Source of the DNA: Verrucomicrobiia bacterium
GTDB taxonomy: Bacteria; Verrucomicrobiota; Verrucomicrobiia; Verrucomicrobiales; DEV007
Assembly: GCA_020439995.1 (NCBI GenBank)
Contig: JAGROY010000035.1
Span: forward strand, 1 to 52,497
Direction: 5' to 3'
Length of the DNA: 52,497 nt
Made by a program: the position numbers and the translations under genes. Every line of letters begins with the position of its first letter. The first letter of the stretch is position 1. This document shows, piece by piece, positions 35,813 through 43,286 of the stretch. The notes under the pieces were generated by a model. It was not told the origin of the DNA. It saw nothing but the letters and a program-made list of their open reading frames with translations, and did no database searches.

Positions 35813-35903
35813 CTCCGGCTTCAGAAAGGTGGTGCAGTAGCTGGCGACGGTCGGCTTAATGGCTCGGTATCAGGTTAAGATGCAACGAATGACCAGCGCC
35901 TCT

Positions 35904-37058
35904 TTATTCAGGGCGATGGCTGACGATTTCACACAGCCGTTCCTTTAGTTCCTCGATCCCCTGTCCCAGCATTGCGGAGATTGGAACGATTTCGACCTTG
36001 GGAAAACGTTGCCTGAAGCGTTCCAGCAACTCCTCCGATTCGGGCAAGTCCATCTTGTTGGCTACTACCAGCCATGCCTGCTTCCCTAGACTCTCGTCGT
36101 ACATCGACAGTTCCTTGCGCAGGGTTTCGACATCCTCGATAGGATCACGCGTTTCAGAGCCCGCCATGTCGACCACAAACAGGAGCAAGCGACAGCGCAT
36201 GATGTGGCGCAGGAAATCGTGCCCCAATCCCACGTTACGGTGCGCGCCTTCAATGAGGCCGGGGATATCCGCGACGGTTGCCCGTTTGAAGCCAGGGAAC
36301 TCGATCACCCCGACCTTTGGCTTGAGAGTGGTGAACGGATAAGCTCCGATCTTCGGCTTCGCGTGAGACAACTGCCCTACGAGAGTCGACTTGCCTGCAT
36401 TGGGAAAGCCTACCATTCCCACATCGGCAATCTGCCGCAGTTCAAGGTAGAACTCCCCCTCTTCCGCTGGCTCACCTGGTTCGGCTTCAGGAGCCTTGTT
36501 GACTGCTGTTTTGAATCGGTAATTCCCTCGCCCACCTTTCCCCCCCTTGCACAGTACGAATCGCTGCCCGATCTCGGTCAAATCAGCGACCACTTCAAGA
36601 TCAAGGCCGGTCTCGCGGCTCATGCGCAGGGTGCGCGTCACCATATCAAGCTGCATGTCAGACTCCTCTGTCGCCGTTTGAATGTCAGCGGGATCCTCAG
36701 GCTCAAGTGCGTCCTCCTCCGTGATACCGGATTCCTCACTCCACTCCTGTTCGGGCTTGGGGATTTCCCGATAGACAATCGTGCCTTGGGGAACCTTGAG
36801 AACGAGAGCCTTACCCGATCGGCCGGTCTTTTGGTTTTCGCCTCCAGCTTTGCCATCAGGGGCTTTCACGCGGGAATTGAAGAAAAAGGTTTTCAGGTTG
36901 TCCGTATGGTGATCGACCATCAGAACAACATCTCCACCGTTGCCGCCATCGCCTCCATCCGGCCCGCCCCGCGGGAGGAATTTCTTGCGTCGGAAGTGGG
37001 GTGAGCCATTTCCGCCATCTCCGGCTTTCGCCTGGATCTTAATGTGATCGACAAACAT
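35904..37058 (-). CDS. obgE: Obg-family GTPase with acidic insertion in the Obg domain
   Basis: A 384-residue ribosome-assembly GTPase. The glycine-rich Obg domain covers residues 1 to about 200 (GGPDGGDGGNGG, KGGKGGRGN). The G domain has GFPNAGKS (217-224), the switch segment around YPFTT, DIPGLIEG (G3) and NKMD (G4), with SAM as G5. In most Obg proteins the GTxVYD strand passes almost directly to ADLTExGQ. Here about 55 residues rich in Glu and Asp (about 99-153) stand between. This insertion has no visible motif. ATG at 37056-37058 starts the conserved FVDHIKI. The neighbours on both sides are on the same strand. Confidence 0.95.
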   Translation of the reverse strand: MFVDHIKIQAKAGDGGNGSPHFRRKKFLPRGGPDGGDGGNGGDVVLMVDHHTDNLKTFFFNSRVKAPDGKAGGENQKTGRSGKALVLKVPQGTIVYREIPKPEQEWSEESGITEEDALEPEDPADIQTATEESDMQLDMVTRTLRMSRETGLDLEVVADLTEIGQRFVLCKGGKGGRGNYRFKTAVNKAPEAEPGEPAEEGEFYLELRQIADVGMVGFPNAGKSTLVGQLSHAKPKIGAYPFTTLKPKVGVIEFPGFKRATVADIPGLIEGAHRNVGLGHDFLRHIMRCRLLLFVVDMAGSETRDPIEDVETLRKELSMYDESLGKQAWLVVANKMDLPESEELLERFRQRFPKVEIVPISAMLGQGIEELKERLCEIVSHRPE

Positions 37059-37162
37059 ACAGGTATTTTCAGCCCTAACCCGGGCGGATTGCCACAGTGC
37101 AACCCTTCCCGCTGTTCGTCAATCCGGTGAAATGTCGAAAATGAAGAGGCTGCTCCGGCGAT

Positions 37163-37846
37163 CTAGCCCTCGATCTCGAGCCTTCCCTCCCGCACCCGGA
37201 GAACCCGGCTCATGCGGGACGCGAGCGCCTGATCGTGGGTCACCATGACCACCGCCACCGACTCCTCGTGATTCAATTCGCCCAGAAGATCGATCAAATT
37301 GGACGCATTCTCTGCATCGAGAGCGCCAGTGGGCTCGTCGGCCAGTAGCAACTTTGGTTGGTTGATCAGCGCACGCACCACCGCTACCCGCTGACGTTCT
37401 CCTCCAGACAGTTGAGCCGGACGCTTGCTTTCCTGACCATCCAGGCCCACACGCTTAAGAAGTTTGCGGGCACGATCAGCAGCAGCGGAGCGATCACTTT
37501 TTTCAAGCGCCAGCGTCGGCACCAAAACATTCTCCAGAACACTGCACTGAGGGAGCAGGTGATGAAGTTGAAAAATGAAGCCGATCTGAGCACTTCGCAA
37601 GTGGCTCAACTCAGCCTCCGATGCGCCCGCAATGCTGTTGCCAAACAGCTTTACCTCACCTGTATCCGGTAAATCGAGAGTACCGATAATATTGAGCAAC
37701 GTGCTTTTACCGCTGCCGGACGAACCGATGATCGCCACAGATTCTCCGCCTTCGAGACGGAACTCGAGCTGGTCGAGAACCTTGCGGGCAGCGCCTCCTT
37801 CCGAATCTGCAAACGACTTAGTGATGTTCGTGAGTTCTACGATCAT
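37163..37846 (-). CDS. LolD/MacB-type ABC transporter ATPase
   Basis: A 227-residue ATPase with Walker A GSSGSGKS, the Q-loop in FIFQLHHLLPQ, signature LSGGERQR, Walker B LLLADEPTGALD and the H-loop in VMVTHDQ. The Phe-Gln-Leu-His-His-Leu-Leu stretch is typical for the LolD branch, which powers lipoprotein release to the outer membrane. A LolC/LolE-type permease would be expected next to it but is absent in this window. ATG at 37844-37846 is chosen because the earlier in-frame codons run into the upstream ligase gene. It lies 26 bases after the stop of the acyl-CoA ligase-like gene. Confidence 0.87.
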   Translation of the reverse strand: MIVELTNITKSFADSEGGAARKVLDQLEFRLEGGESVAIIGSSGSGKSTLLNIIGTLDLPDTGEVKLFGNSIAGASEAELSHLRSAQIGFIFQLHHLLPQCSVLENVLVPTLALEKSDRSAAADRARKLLKRVGLDGQESKRPAQLSGGERQRVAVVRALINQPKLLLADEPTGALDAENASNLIDLLGELNHEESVAVVMVTHDQALASRMSRVLRVREGRLEIEG

Positions 37847-37872
37847 GGGATAATTATGGGTCTGATCAAACT

Positions 37873-39111
37873 TTACGCTTCCTTGATCCATCGGCGAGCT
37901 TTGAATTCGAATCGAGGCAGGCCTTCCGAGGCCACGGATACCGGGATTCTCAATCCAAAAGCATTCCTCAGCGCCGTCTCCACGTTTGCCACGATGGCAG
38001 CGGGATCTGAAACGCTTTCAATTTCCAGTCGCACGGAAACCTCCGACATGTGGTCGCACGTGCGTTGGACGACCTGATACTCGATCACTTCAGGGAAGCC
38101 GCGAACGATGCCCTCGATTGCGCCTGGATAAAGATTCACCCCGCGCACGACTACCATGTCGTCGACCCGGCCAAGAATGCCCCCTTCCAAAGCCAGCGCG
38201 CCATCCGTCCCTCGCCCCTTCTGAACGAGGTCGCCCGTGCGATAGCGCAGCAGCGGGCATCCCCAGCGATTCAGAGTGGTCAGCACCAGCTCACCCTTTT
38301 CCCCTTCGGCCATTTCAGCTCCAGACTCAGGATCCAGGATTTCAGCAAAGTAAGCGTCATCGATAATACAGAGGCGGCCCGGTTGATCGGGATCTTCATA
38401 GCTGACCGGGCCCACTTCCGTGAGGCCATGGTGGTCGAATATCCGCGTCTCAGGCCAAAGCTGCTTAAGCCGCTTCCGCGTTGAGGGAATACTGCCTCCC
38501 GGCTCACCGGCCACAATGATCAGGCGGACTTCCACAGGTTTCTGTTCAGCAGGTAAAGTCGCGCGAATTTCGCCCAGTCTGAGAGCGTATGTCGGCGTGC
38601 AGCACAAGACAGTCGCTCCGTAACGATGTGCGGCCTCCAGACGTGCCGCACTCGACATGCCACCGCTGGGAATGGCCATCAGCCCCATTTGCGCAGCAGC
38701 TTCAAATGCGGTCCAAAATCCAAGAAAAGGCCCAAAAGAAAATGCAAAAATTACCCGGTCATCACCGACTTGAACTCCCGCCTTTTCATAGACCACTCTC
38801 CAGCAATCTAACATTGCTCCCCAGCTCTCCCTGGTGTCCAGCCAAGCCATCGGCGGCCCGGATGTGCCGCTGGTCTGGACAAACCGGGAATAGTCGCGCA
38901 GCGGGTAAGTTAAATTGGTGCCCCAGGGAGGATTCTCAATCCGGTCAGCTGCCAGCATCGATTTGTCCGTATGCGGACAGGTGTTGACGAAACTTTCCAG
39001 GGAGGTGACGTCCACGCCGTCGAGCAACCTGCGGTAGAAACGGTTGCCGCTACCGTTGATTTCAACAACGAGCGCACGAATCTTTTCAAGTTGCCTCTCA
39101 GTTCCAGACAT
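37873..39111 (-). CDS. Phenylacetate-CoA ligase-like AMP-forming enzyme
   Basis: A 412-residue ANL-superfamily enzyme of the PaaK branch. Motifs are QTSGTSGPPM (ATP P-loop), FDHHGLTEVGPVSYE (adenylate site), YRTGDL (ribose-binding Asp) and, in the C-terminal domain, RVDDMVVVRGVNLYP. Such enzymes make an acyl-AMP and then a CoA thioester, often of an aryl acid, but many PaaK-like ones in biosynthetic clusters use other acids. No phenylacetate catabolic genes are near. The gene lies 18 bases after the membrane protein gene and 26 before the LolD-like gene, in one run on the minus strand. Confidence 0.85.
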   Translation of the reverse strand: MSGTERQLEKIRALVVEINGSGNRFYRRLLDGVDVTSLESFVNTCPHTDKSMLAADRIENPPWGTNLTYPLRDYSRFVQTSGTSGPPMAWLDTRESWGAMLDCWRVVYEKAGVQVGDDRVIFAFSFGPFLGFWTAFEAAAQMGLMAIPSGGMSSAARLEAAHRYGATVLCCTPTYALRLGEIRATLPAEQKPVEVRLIIVAGEPGGSIPSTRKRLKQLWPETRIFDHHGLTEVGPVSYEDPDQPGRLCIIDDAYFAEILDPESGAEMAEGEKGELVLTTLNRWGCPLLRYRTGDLVQKGRGTDGALALEGGILGRVDDMVVVRGVNLYPGAIEGIVRGFPEVIEYQVVQRTCDHMSEVSVRLEIESVSDPAAIVANVETALRNAFGLRIPVSVASEGLPRFEFKARRWIKEA

Positions 39112-39129
39112 GGATCTGCGGCGAGGCGA

Positions 39130-39669
39130 TTAACGGATCGTGTAGCGTGAGTAGTCCACCGTCTCGACCTGAACAGTGGTTGCGGCAGGTTTTGCCGGCG
39201 GGCCCGGCTTATACTTTGTCACCAGGAATCCGCCTAAAGCAGCCATCAGGATGCCCACGTAAAACGGCAACGGGATTGCACCCCAGCCTCCCTTCGGCGG
39301 GTGCAAAACCAGTGCGACAATCGCATTCACTACTGGTGCTCCAGCGAAAATGATCGACATCACCACTGGCGGTGCACCGCCCGCTCCGAATGCCAACAGC
39401 ACACCAAACGCCCCTAGAGCTCCCACAACACCCGCCACCAGGCTCCAGGCAACCCCCTTGTCCGGCATTGAATACCAGTTGCCACCCTTGCTGATCAAAA
39501 GCACCAGCGGAGCAACGATCGCGACCAGAAAGTAGGCAACTCCCACCCAAAGAAACGCCTTATAGCGCCCCAGAACCGGATCCGACATGCCCATCGCACC
39601 ATTGTGCAGAAAAATTCCATAGACGCCCCAGAAGGCGACGGTCATCAGGGCATAGGTCAACCATTGCAT
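39130..39669 (-). CDS. Multi-pass membrane protein (EamA/drug-metabolite transporter-like)
   Basis: A 179-residue protein with about five hydrophobic segments (WLTYALMTVAFWGVYGIFL, YFLVAIVAPLVLLI, SLVAGVVGALGAFGVLLAFG, VVMSIIFAGAPVVNAIVALVL, FYVGILMAALGGFLVT) and a polar C-terminal tail. The arrangement resembles half of an EamA transporter, but no family signature is decisive. ATG at 39667-39669 is preferred to a GTG at 39694-39696 because AAAGAAA precedes it and the first segment begins at once. It stands at the head of the minus-strand run with the ligase and the ATPase. Confidence 0.7.
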   Translation of the reverse strand: MQWLTYALMTVAFWGVYGIFLHNGAMGMSDPVLGRYKAFLWVGVAYFLVAIVAPLVLLISKGGNWYSMPDKGVAWSLVAGVVGALGAFGVLLAFGAGGAPPVVMSIIFAGAPVVNAIVALVLHPPKGGWGAIPLPFYVGILMAALGGFLVTKYKPGPPAKPAATTVQVETVDYSRYTIR

Positions 39670-39842
39670 ATTGTTTTCTTTAGGTGGTTTGCTCACAAAG
39701 ATGAGAGATTTGTTGCGGATACGTTTGCGATTGGGGCGAAAGCCGCCTTCAGGGAGAGGAAATCCGTTACTGGCTTGTAATCCAGCACAAAATCAATGGA
39801 AACTTGGCGTAGCCTTACCTTCGACGCAAGTATTGCCGCCAC

Positions 39843-40691
39843 ATGACACAAATGAAACCGCTTCAGCATTTTTTTCTCACGCTGGTCTCGGGACTGGGAA
39901 GCTTCAGCCTTTGGGCCCAGGTACCTGCATCTATCCCTGATTCGCTGGCACAGCCCACCGCGCAAGCGCATGCCCACAATGACTACGAGCACGATCGGCC
40001 ATTGTTCGATGCCCTGGACGCCGGGTTTTGCAGCGTGGAGGCAGATGTGTATTTGATCGAAGGCCAGCTGCTGGTGGCCCATGACAGGGATAAGGTGAAG
40101 CCTGAACGCACCCTTCAGAGCCTCTATCTTAATCCGCTGAAGCAGATCGCAGGCCGAAACAAGGACGCGTCTGTCTATCCAGGAGTCGATGCTCCGAGGT
40201 TCTACTTGCTGATCGATCTCAAATCGGAAGCTGAAACAACGTATACGGCGCTCCATGCCGTTTTGTCCGAATACAAGAATCTGCTGACCGAGTTTGGCAA
40301 AGATGGCAGCATCGATTACCGGGCGGTCACGGTGATCATTTCGGGCAATCGACCAAAAGCGATGATGGCCGAGCAGGAGGTTCGTTACGCGGGATTCGAC
40401 GGTCGCCTGGGTGATTTGGGCAAGGGTGACTCGCCCGCATTGGTGCCATGGATCAGTGACAATTTCAGCCAGCACTTCGACTGGCGAGGCGACGGGCCGA
40501 TGAGTGATGCCGAACTAGCGAAGCTGCGTTCACTCGTTGAAAAAACGCATGCCGAAGGAAAACAGCTGAGACTGTGGGCGACGCCTGACAATCCTGCGAT
40601 GTGGGACATTTTGCACAACTCGGGTGTCGACTGGATCAATTCCGACCGCCTCAAAGAGCTGAGTGAGCATTTCAGAAAAGCATCCGAGTAA
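39843..40691 (+). CDS. Secreted PI-PLC/GDPD-like phosphodiesterase
   Basis: A 282-residue protein with a signal peptide (QHFFLTLVSGLGSFSLWA, cleavage near residue 26). The conserved parts are AHAHNDYEHDRPL with active-site type histidines, SVEADVYLI (metal-ligand Glu and Asp), LLVAHD, YLLIDLKSE and, at the end, GVDWINSDRL. They fit the PLC-like phosphodiesterase TIM barrel, close to the fungal AIM6-like branch. The role is probably hydrolysis of a phosphodiester in the periplasm; no substrate can be named. ATG at 39843 or 39852 could start it. A LysE-type gene follows 16 bases later. Confidence 0.8.
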   Translation: MTQMKPLQHFFLTLVSGLGSFSLWAQVPASIPDSLAQPTAQAHAHNDYEHDRPLFDALDAGFCSVEADVYLIEGQLLVAHDRDKVKPERTLQSLYLNPLKQIAGRNKDASVYPGVDAPRFYLLIDLKSEAETTYTALHAVLSEYKNLLTEFGKDGSIDYRAVTVIISGNRPKAMMAEQEVRYAGFDGRLGDLGKGDSPALVPWISDNFSQHFDWRGDGPMSDAELAKLRSLVEKTHAEGKQLRLWATPDNPAMWDILHNSGVDWINSDRLKELSEHFRKASE

Positions 40692-40707
40692 TCGGTGACT
40701 GACTGCG

Positions 40708-41352
40708 GTGGAAATCTCACTGCCAGAAATCCTGACATTCGCCCTGGCGATGGCCGCCGGCCAGTTCTCGCCAGGGCCGGACATGCTACTCATCCTGAAG
40801 AATAGCATGGCGCACCCGCGCAGTGTGGCATTGAGCACTGTGTTAGGAATATCACTCGGGATCATCGTACACACCACGGTGGTCATCACCGGACTGGCGA
40901 CTTTCAGCGAGCGCTTCCCAGAGGCGCTTCAGCTCCTGTGGCTGATCGGCGCTGGTTATCTGGCCTGGATCGGGATACGTTTGCTCGTGAGCGTCTTCAA
41001 ACCACAGACAGACCATGTGGCTATCTCGGTTGATTCAACATTACCTCCTGCAATCAGCTGCAAGACCGCCTTTGCCCAAGGTCTCATCACCAACTTGACG
41101 AATCCGAAAGTGTTCCTGTTTTTCTCGGGAATACTGGCGACCACGCTCTCGCCCAGCGCTGATCTCAACCGTCGGGTTCTCTTTGGCTTGATCATTGTTG
41201 GTGAAGCAGTGGTGCTCTGGAGTCTTTTCGTATTGCTCCTGCAGTGGCCGCCAGTGGCCCGCGTGTATGCCAATTCCGTGCGCTGGATCAACGGTATTTT
41301 CGGCGTGCTGCTCCTTTGGATAGCAGTCACTGTTTTCTGGCAGCAGAGCTGA
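40708..41352 (+). CDS. LysE-family amino acid/threonine exporter
   Basis: A 214-residue membrane protein with six hydrophobic segments and the family motif SPGPDML near residue 21, which is the hallmark of LysE/RhtB exporters, followed by LLWLIGAGYLAWIGIRLL and NLTNPKVFLFF. Members export amino acids or related small metabolites. It starts with GTG at 40708-40710, in the right place for the family. It lies 16 bases after the phosphodiesterase gene and may be co-transcribed. The substrate is unknown. Confidence 0.9.
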   Translation: MEISLPEILTFALAMAAGQFSPGPDMLLILKNSMAHPRSVALSTVLGISLGIIVHTTVVITGLATFSERFPEALQLLWLIGAGYLAWIGIRLLVSVFKPQTDHVAISVDSTLPPAISCKTAFAQGLITNLTNPKVFLFFSGILATTLSPSADLNRRVLFGLIIVGEAVVLWSLFVLLLQWPPVARVYANSVRWINGIFGVLLLWIAVTVFWQQS

Positions 41353-41388
41353 CTTGACGCCGTCGGGATCAACGGGCAACGGTTCCAA

Positions 41389-41934
41389 ATGGAACACCCT
41401 ACCGAAACCGGATCCTGCCCCTGGAACGTTACCTTTCTCGAACTGTTCGACAAATGCTGTGCGGAATACAAGAGCGGCAACGAAGACTTTGAAACCTACT
41501 ACGACGAGGACTCCCGCGCCTTTCTCAGTGCGATCGGTCACAAACCCCGGGAGTTCTTCGATTTTGTCGAAGACTTCTGTGATGGCTATGATGTTGCCCC
41601 CTCGACGGCGTTGCTGGTTGCTGCCGTGCGCCACGACTATTTCCTGACGGTGCAGAAAGGCGTTGTCAGCTCCGAAAAGGAGATCCTGCCTGCAGATCTG
41701 CCTGCCAAGAATGCGGAATACGACGGCATCGTCTGGCTGCCCAGAATATTGGTCAAGGCCCGCGGCAAGCTTGCTGGCACTCTGGATCCAAACATAATGT
41801 ACTCCTGCGGAGGAGACCGCGCCTTCCTCGCCCGCCATGACCTTCATGCCGCCGACTTTCTCCGAGTCGTCTGGGCTGCTGGCGACAATGATGCAAGAGT
41901 GGCCGCCTATGTGACGACCGGCCGCTGGGCTTGA
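41389..41934 (+). CDS. DUF5069-like small protein
   Basis: A 181-residue soluble protein without a signal peptide. The segment GIVWLPRILVKARGKLAGTL and the later DLHAADFLRVV resemble the DUF5069 family, small proteins common in Verrucomicrobiota. The family assignment is from memory of the pattern and not secure. The first half is acidic with several Cys and Asp residues (LFDKCCAEY, FVEDFCDGYD). ATG at 41389 lies 36 bases after the LysE gene stop. It converges on the next gene with a gap of seven bases. Confidence 0.6.
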   Translation: MEHPTETGSCPWNVTFLELFDKCCAEYKSGNEDFETYYDEDSRAFLSAIGHKPREFFDFVEDFCDGYDVAPSTALLVAAVRHDYFLTVQKGVVSSEKEILPADLPAKNAEYDGIVWLPRILVKARGKLAGTLDPNIMYSCGGDRAFLARHDLHAADFLRVVWAAGDNDARVAAYVTTGRWA

Positions 41935-41941
41935 AATCCGC

Positions 41942-42649
41942 TTAGCGGTGCAACTGAAAGTTCACCCGAAGCACGGCGACGATCAACATTGCCGCCAGAA
42001 CTCCCAATATTGCCAGAATGGTGGGCTCGGGTTTTGACGCGAGATCCAGCTTTTCGGCTATCTCGGCAGGATCCAGAAAGTCGGCAATCGCGGCCTTCTC
42101 CGCTACATCGTCGCGCTCTGTCGGATCAGCGCCAAAAATGCTGGCACGGGTCACTCCAGCAAGTGACAGTGGTTCCTGACCGACTCCCGATGGGGCCTCC
42201 ATCCATGCCATTCCTCTGGGCATGACAAAGTCATTGACAGAAGGGATGTGCCAATTGAACGCACGGCGCAGGTTAAAATAGCCGACTGCCACTGCCCGGT
42301 CATGATCACTGGATGTCTGAGGCAGAACGATCGACTCGATGCCGTCAACACTGGTTCCATACTGCCGGTCAGACACAATGATCGGTGGTTCCCCGCCTCC
42401 TTTCCAACGCAACAGAGCATCCAGAGAGTCAAATTGCATTGAAAACTGATCTCCTGCGGCCAGGGGGCGGGCCACCACTCTAGTCTTGCCGATTCCATCG
42501 AGCACCTCGTAGTAGTTCACCGGATTGTGTCCCCACACGGCGGCAGGGAATGTCACAAGTGCGCCATGTGCATTGATATTCAATAATATACACACAAGAA
42601 GCCCGAGCGATGCCCGCAATAATTCGAAGATGATGGGTTTCCGGGACAC
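41942..42649 (-). CDS. Secreted protein with PEP-CTERM-like C-terminus
   Basis: A 235-residue protein of unknown family. It has an N-terminal signal peptide (IIFELLRASLGLLVCILLNINAHG) and a C-terminal tail: Lys-Pro-Glu-Pro, a hydrophobic segment (TILAILGVLAAMLIVAVL) and then Arg and His residues. That order (PEP, transmembrane helix, basic end) matches the PEP-CTERM sorting signal cleaved by exosortase, although the basic cluster is weaker than usual. GTG at 42647-42649 is preferred since it begins the signal peptide; a TTG at 42698-42700 is an alternative. It would be anchored or released at the cell surface. Confidence 0.6.
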   Translation of the reverse strand: MSRKPIIFELLRASLGLLVCILLNINAHGALVTFPAAVWGHNPVNYYEVLDGIGKTRVVARPLAAGDQFSMQFDSLDALLRWKGGGEPPIIVSDRQYGTSVDGIESIVLPQTSSDHDRAVAVGYFNLRRAFNWHIPSVNDFVMPRGMAWMEAPSGVGQEPLSLAGVTRASIFGADPTERDDVAEKAAIADFLDPAEIAEKLDLASKPEPTILAILGVLAAMLIVAVLRVNFQLHR

Positions 42650-42798
42650 AGATTGATGGAAAACTCCGAAGGTCGTGGAACTTGCTGGATTGTAAAGCAA
42701 AACGAAGTCTGTGCCAACTCATCACGAACCCACCAGACGATCCCTGAGAATTCGAAAAATTTCTTAGCGATCGTGCCAGGAAACGTTTACGGTCAGTT

Positions 42799-43275
42799 GT
42801 GCCTCATCCCGTGCCACGCCGCTTTTCCTTGATCAAACCAGCAATTGCAATGCTGGTGAGCCTAAGCATATTTTCTGCCCATGCTGACACCCCTTCTCCG
42901 GGAAGCGCGGAGCGTCAGGCCAGGAAGGCGGCAGCCCCGTTCGAAAAATCTGGAATGCGCTTGCGCCAGGATTTCTGGAGTGGCTCGCTATCAGGAGCAA
43001 AAGGAAAAGCAATCCGGCTGCAATTCTTCAAAGGGCACACCTACCGGCTGTTTCTTGCTGGAGACCAAAGCACAGCTCCCGGAACCCGCTACCATGTCAT
43101 GGTAGTGGACAAATACGGAAACGTCCTGGGCGAAAGCACAGTGAAAGGTCCCGTTACCACGGTCGAAGTGAAACCGCGCAAAACTGGTGCCTACCTGGTG
43201 CTGATGCGCGCCGAAACTCCCAAGGGTGCCAAGGCAACGACGATACCGGCGGTACTGTTCTACGGTTACCAGTAA
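42799..43275 (+). CDS. Small secreted hypothetical protein
   Basis: A 158-residue protein with a signal peptide (LIKPAIAMLVSLSIFSAHA, cleavage near residue 29). The mature part looks beta-rich: KAIRLQFFKGHTYRLFLAGD, YHVMVVDKYGNVLGEST, TTVEVKPRKTGAYLVLMRAE. This resembles small secreted proteins with a pre-peptidase C-terminal (PPC)-like sandwich, by inference. It starts with GTG at 42799-42801. It converges with the permease gene 11 bases later and has no operon partner. Confidence 0.6.
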   Translation: MPHPVPRRFSLIKPAIAMLVSLSIFSAHADTPSPGSAERQARKAAAPFEKSGMRLRQDFWSGSLSGAKGKAIRLQFFKGHTYRLFLAGDQSTAPGTRYHVMVVDKYGNVLGESTVKGPVTTVEVKPRKTGAYLVLMRAETPKGAKATTIPAVLFYGYQ

Positions 43276-43286
43276 TCCCGGCGAAG

